This document shows, in pieces, positions 22,748-34,735 of a DNA stretch of 64,000 bases. Position 1 is the first letter of the stretch. The number at the start of each line of letters is the position of its first letter. A program made the position numbers and the translations under genes. Location of the stretch: assembly GCF_000004195.4 (NCBI RefSeq), contig NC_030685.2, forward strand, positions 53,520,016 through 53,584,015, in the 5' to 3' direction. This stretch comes from Xenopus tropicalis. Taxonomy: Eukaryota > Chordata > Amphibia > Anura > Pipidae. The notes under the pieces are model-generated. The model had not been told where the DNA came from and searched no databases. It saw nothing but the letters and a program-made list of their open reading frames with translations.

Positions 22748-23433
22748 GTTCTGTTGTTGTCATTTTGAGGCATTAACACCAATCATCACAATCACAGACA
22801 TAATTTATTACAAAGGGCTAATTGGTGTCATTATAAAGGTTTGTCATTTTCATTCCAGTCTAATGGAAAGAATGCTGCCATCATTTTACACCACTGTAGA
22901 TCTGGTAAAACACACTCACATCAACGGAACTAATTCTCAGAAAACTAAGCGGCATAGGGCTTCTAATCAGGACAAGTTTACCCCACATTCAAAATAAGTT
23001 AAGTATTTACATTTTTCTTTAAAATAATGCTTCTGTATTACTTATTCTAAAGGGCTTATGGATTGTGGTTTTGTTTTATAACTTTACTGCCTCCCCATCT
23101 TTTAACAGAATTTATACAACAATAATGAGCTGTCATTGTCTTACAAATGAAGAGAAGTTTATTAGAAGTGGGGATTAAATATGAAAGCGAATCTAACTAA
23201 TACACTAGGGATCACTAGCAATGCCCCACACTGTGTGCAAAGTGCAAAAAAAGACACAATCTGGCTTTTTAAGCACTTTACCCACAGTATGGGGCATTGT
23301 GCTCTGTTTCAGAATGCGAGCAGACGTCGAGCACTGCCTGCATTAGGGGTGGGCAAGGGAGGCATGTAGGCACAGCTATTAAAACAACCATACAATTATG
23401 GGTGGGGTGAATGCAGAGTGAGTGCAGAGCAAC
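22748..23433. other. Noncoding DNA with a 'tgcaaagtgcaaaa' repeat stretch
   Basis: Around 23210-23340 there are paired atgccccacactgtg / cacagtatggggcat arms, about 85 bp apart, forming a weak foldback. No target duplication identified and no gene. Confidence 0.4.
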
Positions 23434-23441
23434 TTGTTATA

Positions 23442-23670
23442 CAGTGATCCCCAACAATTGGCTCACCACCCCTTTGGATGTTGCTCCCAGTGGCCTCAAA
23501 GCAGGTGCCCATTTTTACATTTCTGGTTTGGAGGCAAATTACTCCAAGCAAATAGCCAATCACAGTTCTTATCTGGCATCCCCCTAGGAACTTTTTTCAT
23601 GCTTGTGTGGCTCACCAACACTTTTTACATCTGAGTGTAGGTCACAAGTAAAAAAGGCTGGGGATCCCTG
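23442..23670. mobile_element. hAT-like MITE (229 bp)
   Basis: Ends CAGTGATCCCCAAC and GCTGGGGATCCCTG. The flanks ttgttata (23434-23441) and ttgttgta (23671-23678) form an 8-bp duplication matching at 7. The interior is noncoding. Confidence 0.85.
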
Positions 23671-24075
23671 TTGTTGTAGAACCAGCAAGAAACCTTCATG
23701 CTCATTGCACAGGTGTTAACACTTGCTCAACTGAACAAGGTCATTAAAACAGTACAAAAAGCAGTTTATTATACTACACTGTGTTCAGGTTTTTATATGT
23801 AATACTGGCATGATTTATGGTTTTAAAGAAAAATAAATTGGCATGCACATCTGGCATACACTGGGGAAGCATACAGGCTTAGCAAAGTTCGGAATGGCTG
23901 GTTAGAGTACCAAAGGATCTTCTGGTCAACCGCGACCATAAAGACAATAACTATTCATAGAAACTCTTTCTTATTGCCAACATTTACATTTTTTGAGAAT
24001 GGGGCCTGAATATTAGGCTCTCTGGTGGGTCTCAGGAGTACCAGTAGGACACTACTGCTATTGCTTCACTCTTAA

Positions 24076-24607
24076 AGGGGATCTAAAGTAAAAAAAACTA
24101 AATTCCTTTTTCAGACTCCTTACTTATAAAGTAAACTATCTCCAATATACTTTCATTATAAAATCTCTACTGTTTTTATATAAAACCTGATTATATCCAG
24201 TTCAATTCTCCCTTCGCTTTTCTTGCTCTGACAGCTGCTGATACAAATCTCTAGATGGCCGCTGGCTGCACTGTTGGGAAACGATCACTACTTCGAACAG
24301 CAGGGAGGCGCTGTGCAGGGATATATTATGTTTTGTTAATCTAACCTGGCTAACCTTAGTGCTAAACAACCCTCACACCCTACCTCCCAGCCATATAAAA
24401 CTCTAGCAGTGCTGTTCATTTCCCTGTCTGGAGATTTGTATCTGCAGCTCTCAGAGCAAGAGAAAGCAAAGGGAGAACTGAACTGAATATAATCAGGTTT
24501 TTTATAAAAACTGTAGAGATTTTTTAATGAGAGTATATTGGAGATAGGTCTCTTCTTAACTAAGGAGTATGAAAAAAGGGATTTTATTATTTTACTCTCG
24601 ATCCCCT
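24076..24607. mobile_element. TTAA-flanked foldback MITE, AGGGGATC family
   Basis: Flanked by TTAA at 24072-24075 and 24608-24611. The arms AGGGGATCTAAAGTAAAA and TTTTACTCTCGATCCCCT are inverted, and pairing extends about 190 bp inward (aaacctgattatatccagttcaattctccc against its complement). A 145-codon minus-strand ORF across it is not a gene. A lone left end of the family occurs at about 42337. Confidence 0.88.
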
Positions 24608-24611
24608 TTAA

Positions 24612-25183
24612 ACTAGGTACCCAGTTTTTAGGCTTTGCAAGCTGCATTTGGCTCTGTGCAAGGCTGCAGGCCTCCGGGGTCTGATACAGAGCACAGGGAT
24701 CTGCCGCACAGCCATTGGACCAAGTGTTGACTGTATTAGTCAATGCAGGATCCAAGAGAGGCGGGTGATGCACATAGGCGTCCCCTCACCAACCCCTATC
24801 TGCCTATTAGCTCTGCTGTTTATTAATCTGATGCCTAAACACCATTACTATTGTGCCTCACATTATAAATATTCTTGACCAGTTCAGTGGCATTTTAATC
24901 CTGTGCCTGCCCCCAGTCCAACAAAAAAATTAGTCCTGGCCTGCGCATTCCCACTGCATGAAATAATGAGTATTATGTGGTAAAGGAAACAAAACCCCAC
25001 ATTACGGAATGTTATATTTTATGTGTGTGGTTTTATTTGCATGTGTACATTCTTTAATCAGATCTCAGAAAAGGAAGAAATGTCACCCAGTGAGAATAAC
25101 ATTTTAAGTGGTCCCCCCCACCCTTAACAGTGTCAGCACTACGGTACAGGTACCTTTTAATTATTATATTATTAATATATTAT
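24612..25183. other. Noncoding DNA, nothing firmly recognised
   Basis: Contains cagtccaac...tagtcctggcctg (24915-24946), which may be a decayed hAT end. No gene supported. Confidence 0.4.
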
Positions 25184-25187
25184 TTAA

Positions 25188-25623
25188 AGGTGTTTTTCAC
25201 CATTGAGTTAACTTTTAGCATGGTGTAGAGGGTGCTATTCTGAGACAGTTTGCAATTGGTCTTCAATTTTTATAGTTTTTTAGGCATTTCAATTTTCGTT
25301 TAGCAGCTTTCCAGTTTGCGGTTTCAGCAGCTGTGTGGTTGCTAGGGTCCAAATGACCTTAGCGACCAGGGAGTGTTTTAAATGAGAGACAGATATATAA
25401 ATAGACGAGGACCTGAATAGAAAAATAAGTTATGAAAAACTAACAATAACAATAAAACTGTAGCCTCACACATCAATAGTTTTCTGTCTGCTGGGGTCAG
25501 TGACCCCCATTTGAAAGCTGAAAGGAGTCGGCAAATAATTCAAAAACAATAACAAATAAATAATGAAGGCCAATTAAAAAGCTGCTTAGAACTGAGCATT
25601 CTATAACATACTAAACTACCACC
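25188..25623. mobile_element. TTAA-flanked MITE, TTCACC/GGTG family, copy 1
   Basis: Flanked by TTAA at 25184-25187 and 25624-25627. The left arm runs aaggtgtttttcacc..., then gttaacttttagcatggtgtagagggtg, and the right arm is a diverged complement ending ctaccacctt. It is homologous to 29579-30049. It lies just beyond the 3' UTR of the host gene. Confidence 0.75.
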
Positions 25624-26044
25624 TTTAACCTTGAATTAATAGCATTGTTCAGACCTTTCAATTTAGCAACACAAGTTCATTGGATTATAAATTACATTCT
25701 CAGTCCCTTAGCCTCATTGTACAAACATTGTTTATTTATCTGCTGTAAATAACTGACCACAAACATACATTATAATGAGTAAGTATCTGTGCGCAGAATA
25801 GGGAGCTAAACATTGTGCGGCACCATTATCAGACTATAAATTCAGACATTATTCTATCCTTCAGTGTAAGCAAGCTTAGGCTGTCTGTGAACGCCCACCT
25901 TTACCTTTAATTTTTTTTTACATGTATAATGAAAAATACATTTCTGACAATGAATTCAAACGATAAAGTGAGTAAAATGTCTGTTTTCTATAAGAAATCT
26001 AAAATCTTCTCTAGTCGATTAGTTGACACTGTAATTGGTGAATT
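25624..26044 (-). other. Probable 3' untranslated region
   Basis: The DNA following the stop codon on the minus strand. An ATTAAA-type signal occurs at about 25907-25912 and a consensus AATAAA at 25731-25736. A TTAA MITE begins just past this region (25188-25623). The true cleavage site cannot be fixed from sequence alone. Confidence 0.5.
25731..25736 (-). promoter_or_regulatory. Candidate polyadenylation signal AATAAA
   Basis: Plus-strand TTTATT reads AATAAA on the gene strand, 309 nt past the stop codon. A GT-rich stretch (tgtttgt) follows shortly downstream. An ATTAAA at about 25907 is the alternative. Confidence 0.4.
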
Positions 26045-26227
26045 TCACAGTCGGCCATTTTCCTCCCCTGTATCCTTCTCCTCTATTGCTGCCAAGCCTC
26101 TCTTGGATTTGGCATCAGCTGTGGTACTGGAAGCCTTGCCCAGGCCGCTAGAGACACAGGCCTGCTGTATCTGCTTCATGTTCTCTGTAGCTTCATTTTT
26201 CGCATTCTTCAACAGGTCTCCCTGACC
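26045..26227 (-). CDS. Last coding exon with stop codon of the same gene
   Basis: This minus-strand exon follows the acceptor ttgttatattcag. It encodes 60 residues from GQGDLLKNAKNEATENMK to the C-terminus EEKDTGEENGRL, then TGA (plus-strand 26045-26047). The first half continues a helix or coiled-coil-like pattern. The last ~30 residues (SSTTADAKSKRGLAAIEEKD...) are polar, low-complexity and probably disordered. With the three upstream exons this gives the final 190 residues of the protein. The 21-kb intron before it is unusually long for a last intron, and it is filled with transposons. I could not match the sequence to a known family from memory. Confidence 0.88.
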   Translation of the reverse strand, partial: GQGDLLKNAKNEATENMKQIQQACVSSGLGKASSTTADAKSKRGLAAIEEKDTGEENGRL

Positions 26228-26786
26228 CTGAATATAACAAAAACACAAAACACCTAAATAGGCAACTCATTAGAAACAAAGATTGTTACACTGATAATTA
26301 GGAAAACAATAATGCATGTTATCATTGGAAGTGTTACTGACCTGGCTCATATCATGGATATGCAAGTGTCAGTATCACTTTAATGTAAAACAGAAGTCAT
26401 CGGGATGTACCCACTAGGTTACACAGTAGCTGGTAGCTGACAGCAATAACTACTACCTACTATAAAAAGAACATGCATCTTTCAGTTTAAATCCTGACCA
26501 ATGATGTTCAGTGATTTTGAAATGTAAGCCCATCTGCTAATATGGTTTTGCCTTTATTTTACATATGAATTCTTAACTGTAAGCAATGTATTAAATTATC
26601 TGAAATATGCATTGTGTAACCTAGTTACAAGCATTACCATTAAACCTATGTTTGTGGGGAACTGCTTTGGTGAGGGTGCATTGAGAAAAAATATTTAAAA
26701 AGGAAAATTGTCATTGGAAAATGGTACATCTAATAGAGCTGCACAGAACCCACACTTGAGATAATTTGATAGAATCCCAGGATAAG

Positions 26787-26964
26787 TGTAGGTTCCCATT
26801 GTATTCTACAGAGCTTATCTGTTATCTGCTATTTAACCTGTGCCTTTTCTCTTTTTTTCCAACTGTGTTTCTATAGCAAACCCACAACTTTTACAGCGCA
26901 GGGCAACAGTACATTGTTTTTTATTTACTTAAAAACATTTTTATATTTTGTTGTTACAGTACCT
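26787..26964. mobile_element. Right half of an AAGGAACAGTAACACC-family MITE
   Basis: Starts abruptly at cattgtattctacagagcttatctg and ends gttacagtacct before TTAA (26965-26968). It matches the right halves of 15365-15740 and 44123-44539. The left half is missing. Confidence 0.75.
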
Positions 26965-26968
26965 TTAA

Positions 26969-27329
26969 GACCTTTCCTAAACTTAATCTTGGTGATCAAT
27001 ATTTCCTGCTAATTTTCTCAGTTCATTTTACCTGAGTTTTCTTGTTAAAACCTTTCAGTCATTATAAAATGTAACATGCTACATTTATTAGCACTTGATG
27101 TGCGTTCATAAGACAATGGAATAGAGGGTTACATTTGGAACTGACAAAAAGAGGTGTTAAAAAAATACATTTAAATGCAATACGTGCATTTTCACATGCT
27201 TGGTAGTGAACATTCACCATTTGACTCCATTGTTGCCACCCGAACTACTAGAAGAGGCCTTATTTCTAATATACATAGCATGCTCGATATTACCCCAGAG
27301 GAACACAGGTAAGCATGAATTTATGCTCA
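26969..27329. other. Intronic DNA, nothing recognised
   Basis: No repeat ends or coding region seen. The L1 fragment that follows may start within this stretch. Confidence 0.4.
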
Positions 27330-28131
27330 AGTGGGAATAAGCTCTGGAAAGAGAACTGCCACTCTCCACATAGTCTGCACTATGGGGCAATCTCAGAAAG
27401 CCTCCGTTTGTGCCACACACAAGGAGACAAACTATAAAATATTATTGCAATGGTACATGACCCCCACAAGGCTCCGCACAATATACTCAAACACCCCCCT
27501 ACATGTTGGAGACAATGTGGAGAGGAAGGCACAAAAGATGACATATTTTGGAGCTGCCCTATTATAAGAGACTGTTGGAGAACAACATTAGAACCATTGC
27601 TGGGGGGAAGCCTACAGCTGGACCCCCTAATATTCTTACTGGGTCTCCCATTCTCAAAGCTTAAAAATCATGCCCAGTAACAAGCTAACTTAATACTCAC
27701 GGCAGCTAAACAACTACTTGCTCGGAATGTGAAGAAAATAACTCATACAACAAAGACAGAACTGAAAGTTGCAGTTTGGGACATTAGCCACATGGATTAC
27801 CTAGAAGCCCTCCACCAGTCTCAAATTTCACATTTTAATAATCATGGGACTTGATACACCCATCATTCTGATGACCAATTGTTACAGGTCCTCCACCCTA
27901 AATAGAGAACTAACTGACTCTAACAATGTAGGACTAACACCCTCTTCAACAGGATTACTTTTGATAGAGCAGTAACTGATCCCCAGGCCTAAGTTCCTAA
28001 TGTCTTAACTAAATAACCTGTACATGGTGTTTTTGTTTTCTCCTTTGTGTCTCTTTTCTTTTCTTATTTTAGTAATTTGTAGAATTGCGTTATTTTGTTT
28101 ATATTGTTAGAAAACATAAATAAAAGTTTAA
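27330..28131 (+). pseudogene. 3' end of an L1-type LINE (reverse transcriptase C-terminal region)
   Basis: Two overlapping frames (27331-27567 and 27450-27680) encode pieces typical of the L1 ORF2 C-terminus: YKILLQWYMTPTRL in one frame, then CWRQCGEEGTKDDIFWSCP in the next, followed by RDCWRTTLEPLLGG. The frame shift lies near 27480-27500. Beyond it, the 3' region is T-rich and ends in aaataaataaaagtttaaaaaa (about 28110-28136), as expected of a poly(A)-tailed LINE. The copy is 5'-truncated and non-functional. It lies in the last intron, opposite to gene direction. Confidence 0.8.
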
Positions 28132-28384
28132 AAAACATTCAAAGTTATGTACAGTACTGGCCTGTTGATGTAAGGACTACAATAACTAAAAAATATTAAA
28201 AAACAAACAAACAAAAAAAAAAAACATGGAACATCAGTTAAACCGACTATTTAATGAGGCATACATATTACATATACAAGGTTATTTCGAAAAGATTAAA
28301 GCACGGAAAGCCAAATTATTTAAGAGAATGGATGATTAAAACAAGGGTAGACAAACTGAATTAATTTCATTTTAGACCATAATC

Positions 28385-28680
28385 TAATATATGACCAAAA
28401 AAAATATGATCAAAATATCTTATCAAATCTGGAGACCGGTTATGCCTGTTAAAGCTCTGAATTACATGAAGCCCATCTGCCTCAGGCTGTATTTCAAGCA
28501 TATAATTCAGTTTTACCTGTGATAATAAAACAGTCCCTTTACTTGATCCTAACTAAGCTGCATGAATCCATATTGGGGGCAAAACAATCCTATTGGGTTT
28601 ATTTGATGTTTAAGTGATTTTTAGATGATTTAAGGTATGGTTATCCATCTCTCACAGAACACCCAACAGCAATAACCAAA
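28385..28680 (-). mobile_element. TACAGGTATGGGA-family repeat, copy 1 (reverse)
   Basis: Contains the complement of the family's diagnostic stretch (ttgatcctaactaagctgcatgaatcc, ggggcaaaacaatcctattgggtttattt). It corresponds in reverse to 41583-41878 and ends degraded. Confidence 0.7.
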
Positions 28681-29084
28681 ATATAGGTTTTAATTGTAAC
28701 TGAAGTATTATTTTTAGATAATCTAATGGCAGATTCTATTAGAAAAAAAAATACATGTTAATACCAGAAGCTGTACAAAGCTGTGTTTTGTACTCTTTAT
28801 CAGGACGTGTATGGGCAGCTTTAACAACACCACCATAGGCAGAGGGTGCACTGCAGATACACATTTTACATGTATTTTTTATGTCTGCCCTTTTTCATTT
28901 TACCTACCTACTGTATCCCACCATGTTTCTTCTCCCCTGTTATGTTCTATTTGCACCATACTCACCTACTTGTGCAAATGCTGTATCCAGATGGTGGTGG
29001 GGGGGGGGGGCTGATGGTAGTCATTGGGTAACTGCAGTCACAGGTGTCATAACCATTTTGGGGGGGTGGGCAGACCACATCCCT
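28681..29084. other. Intronic DNA with a G run
   Basis: Includes a run of G at about 28997-29010. Three overlapping ORFs here have no coding character. No other feature supported. Confidence 0.4.
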
Positions 29085-29335
29085 ATAGCTGAGATCACAC
29101 ATTCCTAAGGGTTGGGGGAGGGAGTTTTATAAATTCTTATGGGAGGGGGGAGCAAGAGAGAGGAGAGAACTGCACAAACTTGGCCAGGGAATGAAGGATT
29201 TTTCTGAGAGAGCAAGTCAGATACCCTAAGAATATGTTTACAAAAAAGGAGACAAGAAATCCTGTAAGTGCTTATGGCTGTATTTACATAGATCTTTCTG
29301 ATAAGCTTACTTAGTTATTACCTTTCCTTTTCCTT
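29085..29335. mobile_element. Right half of an AAGGAGAAGGAAAGG-family MITE
   Basis: Matches the right half of 45273-45728: cacattcctaaggg, then a g-rich block, tgcttatggctgtatttacatag, cttacttagttattacctttcc, and ends ttttccttTAA. The left half is absent. Confidence 0.65.
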
Positions 29336-29578
29336 TAAGGGCAAAAGAACCAGCACAGAAGCTCTAGCTCTAGTAAGAGGGAGATAGTTGACCTGTTCTC
29401 ACAGATCTTTGAAGTAAGCAGACACCAATAACTGTCCCACTAAACATATTTCTGAGACAATTGTCTGACTGTAGCATCCCCGACCCCCAGCTGGATACAG
29501 ACTTTGCATGAGGGAGCAGAAGTATTTTCTTCATTTCTTTTTTTTTAAGGTTTCAGGCTTAGCCTCCCCAAGCCTTAA

Positions 29579-30049
29579 ACGGGGGTTTGTCTTCAGGTTA
29601 ACTTTTACTGTGTCATAGGGTGTCCTATTACTTGCAACTCTGCAATAGGTTTTCATTTTTATTTTTTATAGTTTTTAAATTATTTACCTTCCTCTTCTGC
29701 CTCTTTCCAGCTTTCAAATGGGGGTCACTGACCCCGGCAGCCAATAAACTATTGCTCTGTGAGGCTACAAATGTATTGTTATTGTTACTTTGTATTACTT
29801 ATCTTTTTATTTAGGCCCTCCTCTATTCATAGTTAAGTTTCTTTTACAAAACACTGTCTGGTTGCTAGGTTAAACTGAACCCTAGCAACCAGATAGCTGC
29901 TGAAATACTAGCTGGAGCCCTGCTGAAGAACAAGCTAAATAATAATTAAAAAAAAAACAAATGATAAAAAATGAATACCAGTTGCATTTTGACTTAAAAT
30001 AGCACTCTCTACATGATACTAAAAGTTAATTTAAAGGTGAACAACCCCT
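29579..30049. mobile_element. TTAA-flanked MITE, GGTGAACAACCCCT family, copy 2
   Basis: Flanked by TTAA at 29575-29578 and 30050-30053. It ends aaggtgaacaacccct on the right with a diverged left arm (acgggggtttgtcttcagg). The inner arms carry aactttta(g/c)t and gtgtcatagggtg blocks shared with 25188-25623. Confidence 0.8.
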
Positions 30050-30053
30050 TTAA

Positions 30054-31289
30054 TGAAAATCTGCCTGTGGTAAACAGAAAAAAACACGTAGGTATCTGCA
30101 CATGGAAAGAGGACAGGCAGAGATATCAACTTAAACATTTGGAAAGAGTTTCCCCCTCCACAATAAAAAAGGGAAAGGGTAAAAAGTAAATTAATCATAG
30201 GGTGGTATCATCTGCATGACCTTTACCTCCCTCCCAGTAAAATGCCTCATGAGAAAGCACAGGACATGCTTGAAATCAGCCTCACAATGTCCTGATCAGG
30301 GTGAGTAAAACCAGGACCTTAAAGGCATATTTATAAAATAATGCAAAGTAAATGCTTTAAAAATATAAAACATTTTCATAGAAAAAAGGCAAATAGGAAT
30401 ATTACATAATAGTATGTAATTTAGCTAATATTTAATTTAATATCAGGCTATCAGTGTAGCTTTCCCATAGTGATGTCATAGTGGTATAAGAAAGGATTAA
30501 TTGCTAAACTTTTTTCAATGTTAACTTGTCTATGTCTGAATGAAGAGGCTGAGAGAGAAGCAAAATGATTCCAGGTTACAACATATAAATATTTTACTGG
30601 CTGGGTTATTTGCCATCAGAGTACACACATTTGTTCCCCAAAGCTTTCATGTAACACCCTATATAAATTACTTGTTAAAATGTTTTTCAAAGAGAGTGGT
30701 CACTTCCATCACCACTAGATGGTGCCTGATGATCTGGAGAGAGCTAATACCTATATTCTTTTAACTGCTGAATGGCACAGTCCAATAAGAACAGTGGAAA
30801 AAAACAAAAGCAGGTACTGCCTTATCCCAGACTTGAAAAAAAGCAAAGGGGTTTATTTATTGGATTGTTAATGGTCAGTTGCTGATAAGAGCAAGTCAGG
30901 CACAGATATAGAGGAGTAGATAAACAGGAGCAGAGAATAAAACACGCCCACTCCTCATTCGGCAGCAGACACTGAGGAATACAGAGCTCCAGTTAGCTGT
31001 GTTTTAACCCTGTTTTAACTGCTTTGGATCTGAGACTTACAGTCAGGTCTCCTTACAGTCAGCTATCCCTCTCAGTATTCCAGGTACGATTCAGGATTTT
31101 AGACACAGGGATGAGCTGAACAACAGTTACAGGCTTCAGCTACCAAACCTAACCTTTTTTCTTATGATCCAACTGAACCTAAATTGTACAATCAAAGTGA
31201 ACAAGGGTTAGAATGCTGTGATCTTCTCTGATCTGGTATCAAAGCAAGCTCCTCCAGCTACCATCCTATTTCCCAAATACCATTAGATT
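30054..31289. other. Intronic DNA, nothing recognised
   Basis: No supported gene. A splice-donor-like site (attccag|gtacga, about 31083) has no convincing partner. Confidence 0.4.
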
Positions 31290-31640
31290 GCAAGCTCTTG
31301 CAAGCAGGGCCCTCTGATCCTAGTTTCTACTCTGTAACTCTTATTTGTTAAATTATTGTAAGTCTTGTTTGTTATAAATCAGGGGAGGCTAAGATGTCGA
31401 TCGCGGTCCACCAGTCGATCCCCTGGGGATTTCTAGTGGACCGCGATGAAGCCGTGGATGCTCAAGTGCTGCGTGAATGCGTACATACGCAACGCATTGT
31501 ACATACGCATTCACACTGCACTTCCGCATGCCCGGTCATCAGTTGATTGCCAATGAAAAAGGTCTGACCACCCCTGTTATAAATTAATGTAAAGCACTGC
31601 ATAACACATTGGCGCTATATAAATACACAATGATGATACC
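31290..31640 (+). mobile_element. 3' tail of an L2/CR1- or SINE-like retroposon, split by a hAT element
   Basis: The segments agattgcaagctcttgcaagcagggccctct (31291 on) and gtaaagcactgcataacacattggcgctatataaata (31590 on) are a tail found widely at the 3' ends of vertebrate L2-like elements and their SINE partners. A hAT element (31380-31576) separates the two halves. A related tail fragment lies at 47571-47605. Confidence 0.7.
31380..31576. mobile_element. hAT-like MITE (197 bp) nested in a retroposon tail
   Basis: Starts CAGGGGAGGCTAAGATG and ends GGTCTGACCACCCCTG. The perfect 8-bp duplication ttataaat lies at 31372-31379 and 31577-31584. The interior contains the inverted pair gcggtccaccag / ctagtggaccgc. 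Confidence 0.93.
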
Positions 31641-31839
31641 ATGCAGAACCAACTGATAAGTTTCCACCAAACATTTAGTATTTACGGTGAGGGGGGAGAC
31701 TTAGACCGTAAATACTGAGGGATCAAGTCCTAAATATATTCCACAGCAAATTAGACATTAAGAGATATTCCTCAAAAGAAAGGCAGTTAATTGGCCTTTC
31801 AAGAGGGTTCACTATGCAAGCCTTTTGCTTTCTTTAAGT

Positions 31840-32172
31840 TCCTTATCTTCTCCTCAGTTTCTGATACTTCTGACTCCGACTCCACGACTCCTCTGTTTTT
31901 AATATGCTAATGTATTTTATACATTCATACAGTCATGGAAAAGCATGCTTCATGGTCACTCAACGTGTTTGTTTATGCACTGTGTGCATTGGGCTTTATT
32001 CTTATAGCAGAGAAGTAATTAATTATGACTGTTTGTGAATTGGGACATTTAAACTTGCTTTATTTTTTTTTTTTTATTCCCATTTAAATTTAGTAGGAGT
32101 CGGAGTCGGTTCATTTGTTTGCCGACTCCGACTCCAGGTACCCAAAATTGCCTCCGACTCCACAGCCCTGAA
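31840..32172 (+). mobile_element. hAT element with GGAGTCGGAGTCGG end, 5'-truncated copy
   Basis: Starts inside the left arm (ctcctcagtttctgatacttc), runs through sequence nearly identical to 53041-53215, and ends with tccgactccacagccctg. Compared with 51189-53301 it lacks the extra ~1.7 kb of internal sequence. The left terminus is missing. Confidence 0.8.
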
Positions 32173-34300
32173 TTTTTGGCAGCAGCACGACAAGCACCAT
32201 AATACCAGGCCCAGGCCCTAGGGTTTTTTCTGTACCTAGCAACACCCAAAATGAGGGGTATTTGCTCATATATATATATAATAATATACCTATCAATAAC
32301 TGTCACTATAGGTTACTGGACTGGGGCAATTTTAGCTTTTATCTTTCATATCATTGGCTTAACTTGGATTACTGTAACTCTTTCTATTATGAACATTGTA
32401 GATAGCCTTGTATGCACCTGGAAATTCATATACTAAGAACTTTATAGCAATAAAAGTTACTTTTTTCCATAATGGATTATTACCCATCATCTATAGTATT
32501 TAACGACTAACATTTTATTTTGGTGATAGTGTCCTTTTAAAGAAAAGAAAGTAATGGAAAGGATGGTTCAGAAATGTATTTATAAATGCAAGACACAGTG
32601 TAACACACTCTCTAGGACTGAGTCAAATAAACCCATAGTGACAGATGTGCACCTCACTCTTCTGAGAAATCTCCGCTCTCATGCTCTGTTGCAGAATTTA
32701 TATATCTTCTGGGCAAAAATCATCACAAGGCTAATCAGTTAAGCCCCCTTGCCTGGAAGACTGCCTTATATTGCCACCCAATGAAGTAATCTTTAAGGAA
32801 AAAAGGTTGTTTTGGGACATGTAATAATCCACTGGCATTTAACAGATATTCTCTGATTTAACATCTTGGACACCAAAACCATCTTTGCTAGATTGATTGC
32901 TTTTTATTAACTTACAATTAACAATGATTCAGCAGATTATAATAAGAAGGTGCGAATGAACGCCTGCACATACAGTCTCACAGTTACTATCTGTAGTCTG
33001 CCACAAGCTCATATCACCTCCCAGAGGAGGAACAATGATGGAATGTCCAACAAATGACAATGACCATCCAATATAAGATCACCCCTATGGAAAGAGGGAT
33101 CATCCCCCCTTCCTTGAGAGCACTTGAGAAAGGGGCATCACTCATGAAACAGTGTGTGGAAATCTCAATAAACATAGCCTATGTGCTTTCTGTCAGCGCA
33201 ATCTGATTTTTTTGACCTGCTTATAAAGGTGTTCAACAATATTTATTACTGTGAACGAGAAAGGTTGGGGAAGGCAAAATAAGCTGAACATATAGAAATT
33301 TGAATCCCACAGCCATGAACCCATTTATAAAAGATCCTAACTGTTTTTCAGAGAATTAGTAGCTACAGAAACATTAGTCAGTGTGATGAATAAGCATAAA
33401 CAATACATTTGTTTGATTTCTTTACATGCAAAAGGCTTAATGAGTCTGTAGTACAAATGGCATACAAATTACAACCTGGCATAAACACAATTCTTGAACA
33501 GTAGAACAATCTCTGGTTGAGCATCACTGGAGTTTTGGGTAAATACAAGATCTGAAAGGCATCCGAGAGAAATAGTTTTACAAGCAATTGAAATGATTAT
33601 TTCCAGGTTTAATGAAGGCCTCAGTACTGTACAACACTCCATCTGTCATGCAGAATTGTCTGCTCTGTGCAAGGAGCTAGCTTTGGCTAAACATGGATTA
33701 CAGGGTTTAAGATAAATCTTTACAATTTCTAGTAAACGGGAGTATCATCATGTTATATTTAGAATCCTAAGATCAGCAGAACAAAGCCTCATTTTAGGTC
33801 CATGCAAATGGCACCCAACTGGCCTTATGTGCCATGTAAAAGAGTCACTGAGCTGACTGCAGGAATAGTAATATTCTCATAATATTTAATGTCATTATAT
33901 ATCTAGTTTTCACCAGGACTGGGGGGCAATATATTTGTGCATGCATGAGTATTAGAGTAATCAATTGCTTTAGGACAAGATGCCACAGGAAGTTATAAAG
34001 CCAAGGGAAACTGCTCTCCCCAAGTACACTGAATATTGGCAACCTGTGTACTGACTGACTGACACGTGCTGTTTTAATATTTGGATATGGGAATAGTCAA
34101 TATCATACAGCCACATAGGGAGAGTAAGGCACATGAACAACTGTGTGCAGAATACCCTTAATTATCTACTTAGTTGGTTATAATCTCCAAGTAAAAAGTA
34201 CGGAATGTTTGGCTATCTTCAGTAAAGCAGCAACCAATAAAAGGTTTGCTTTATTATTCTAGTCAAACTATATGTTGTGTTCACACCAGAGTTGTTCATC
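32173..34300. other. Intronic DNA with one stem-loop module
   Basis: About 33107-33180 carries gagaaaggggcatcactcatgaaac followed by ctcaataaa, resembling the stem-loop modules listed under 47729-47875. A short (TA)n tract is at 32266-32285. No gene. Confidence 0.4.
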
Positions 34301-34304
34301 TTAA

Positions 34305-34731
34305 AGGAGAAGGAAAGGTAAACAATAAATAAGCTTTATTAGAAATGTTTATGTAAATAAAGCCATAAGCACTTACAGAAATGCTGCTCAGAGTCTTCTG
34401 TGAAAAGAAACACAACATTTATTTTTCTTTATTCAGAATTGCCTCTCTGCATAAATCCTTCAAGGCTCTGCTCAGGCTCTCTCTTCTTTCCCCCTACTTT
34501 TTCCCCTCTCTCCTTTCTACTGTAATCTGAGCCCAAAGCACATAGATGCAGGCAGGAAATTGCGTCAGACCAAGCAGCTAAAATGGCAGCTGCTATCTTA
34601 AACAAACAGAGGGAGCTTTTAGTGCTGTTTACTCATGGTCATGCATTCTACAGAACAAATATAGCATTCTAGCTTGCACTATTGTGGCTAATCTATTTAC
34701 AATAAACTGCCTCAGCAGCTTTACTTCTCCT
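34305..34731. mobile_element. TTAA-flanked MITE, AAGGAGAAGGAAAGG family, copy 1
   Basis: Flanked by TTAA at 34301-34304 and 34732-34735. Left arm aaggagaaggaaaggtaaac, right arm ctttacttctcct. Inner words (agccataagcacttacagaaatgctgc) match 45273-45728 in the opposite orientation. Confidence 0.85.
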
Positions 34732-34735
34732 TTAA

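Noticed and set aside
24336..24773. A 145-codon minus-strand frame
   Set aside because: It spans one arm of the foldback MITE 24076-24607 and its flank, with no start context, domain or splice support.
28811..29108. Three overlapping plus-strand frames of 60-75 codons
   Set aside because: Mutually overlapping, crossing a poly-G run, with no coding character or splice signals.
31020..31090. Possible exon ending at a gtacga donor
   Set aside because: No good acceptor or sustained reading frame could be paired with it.
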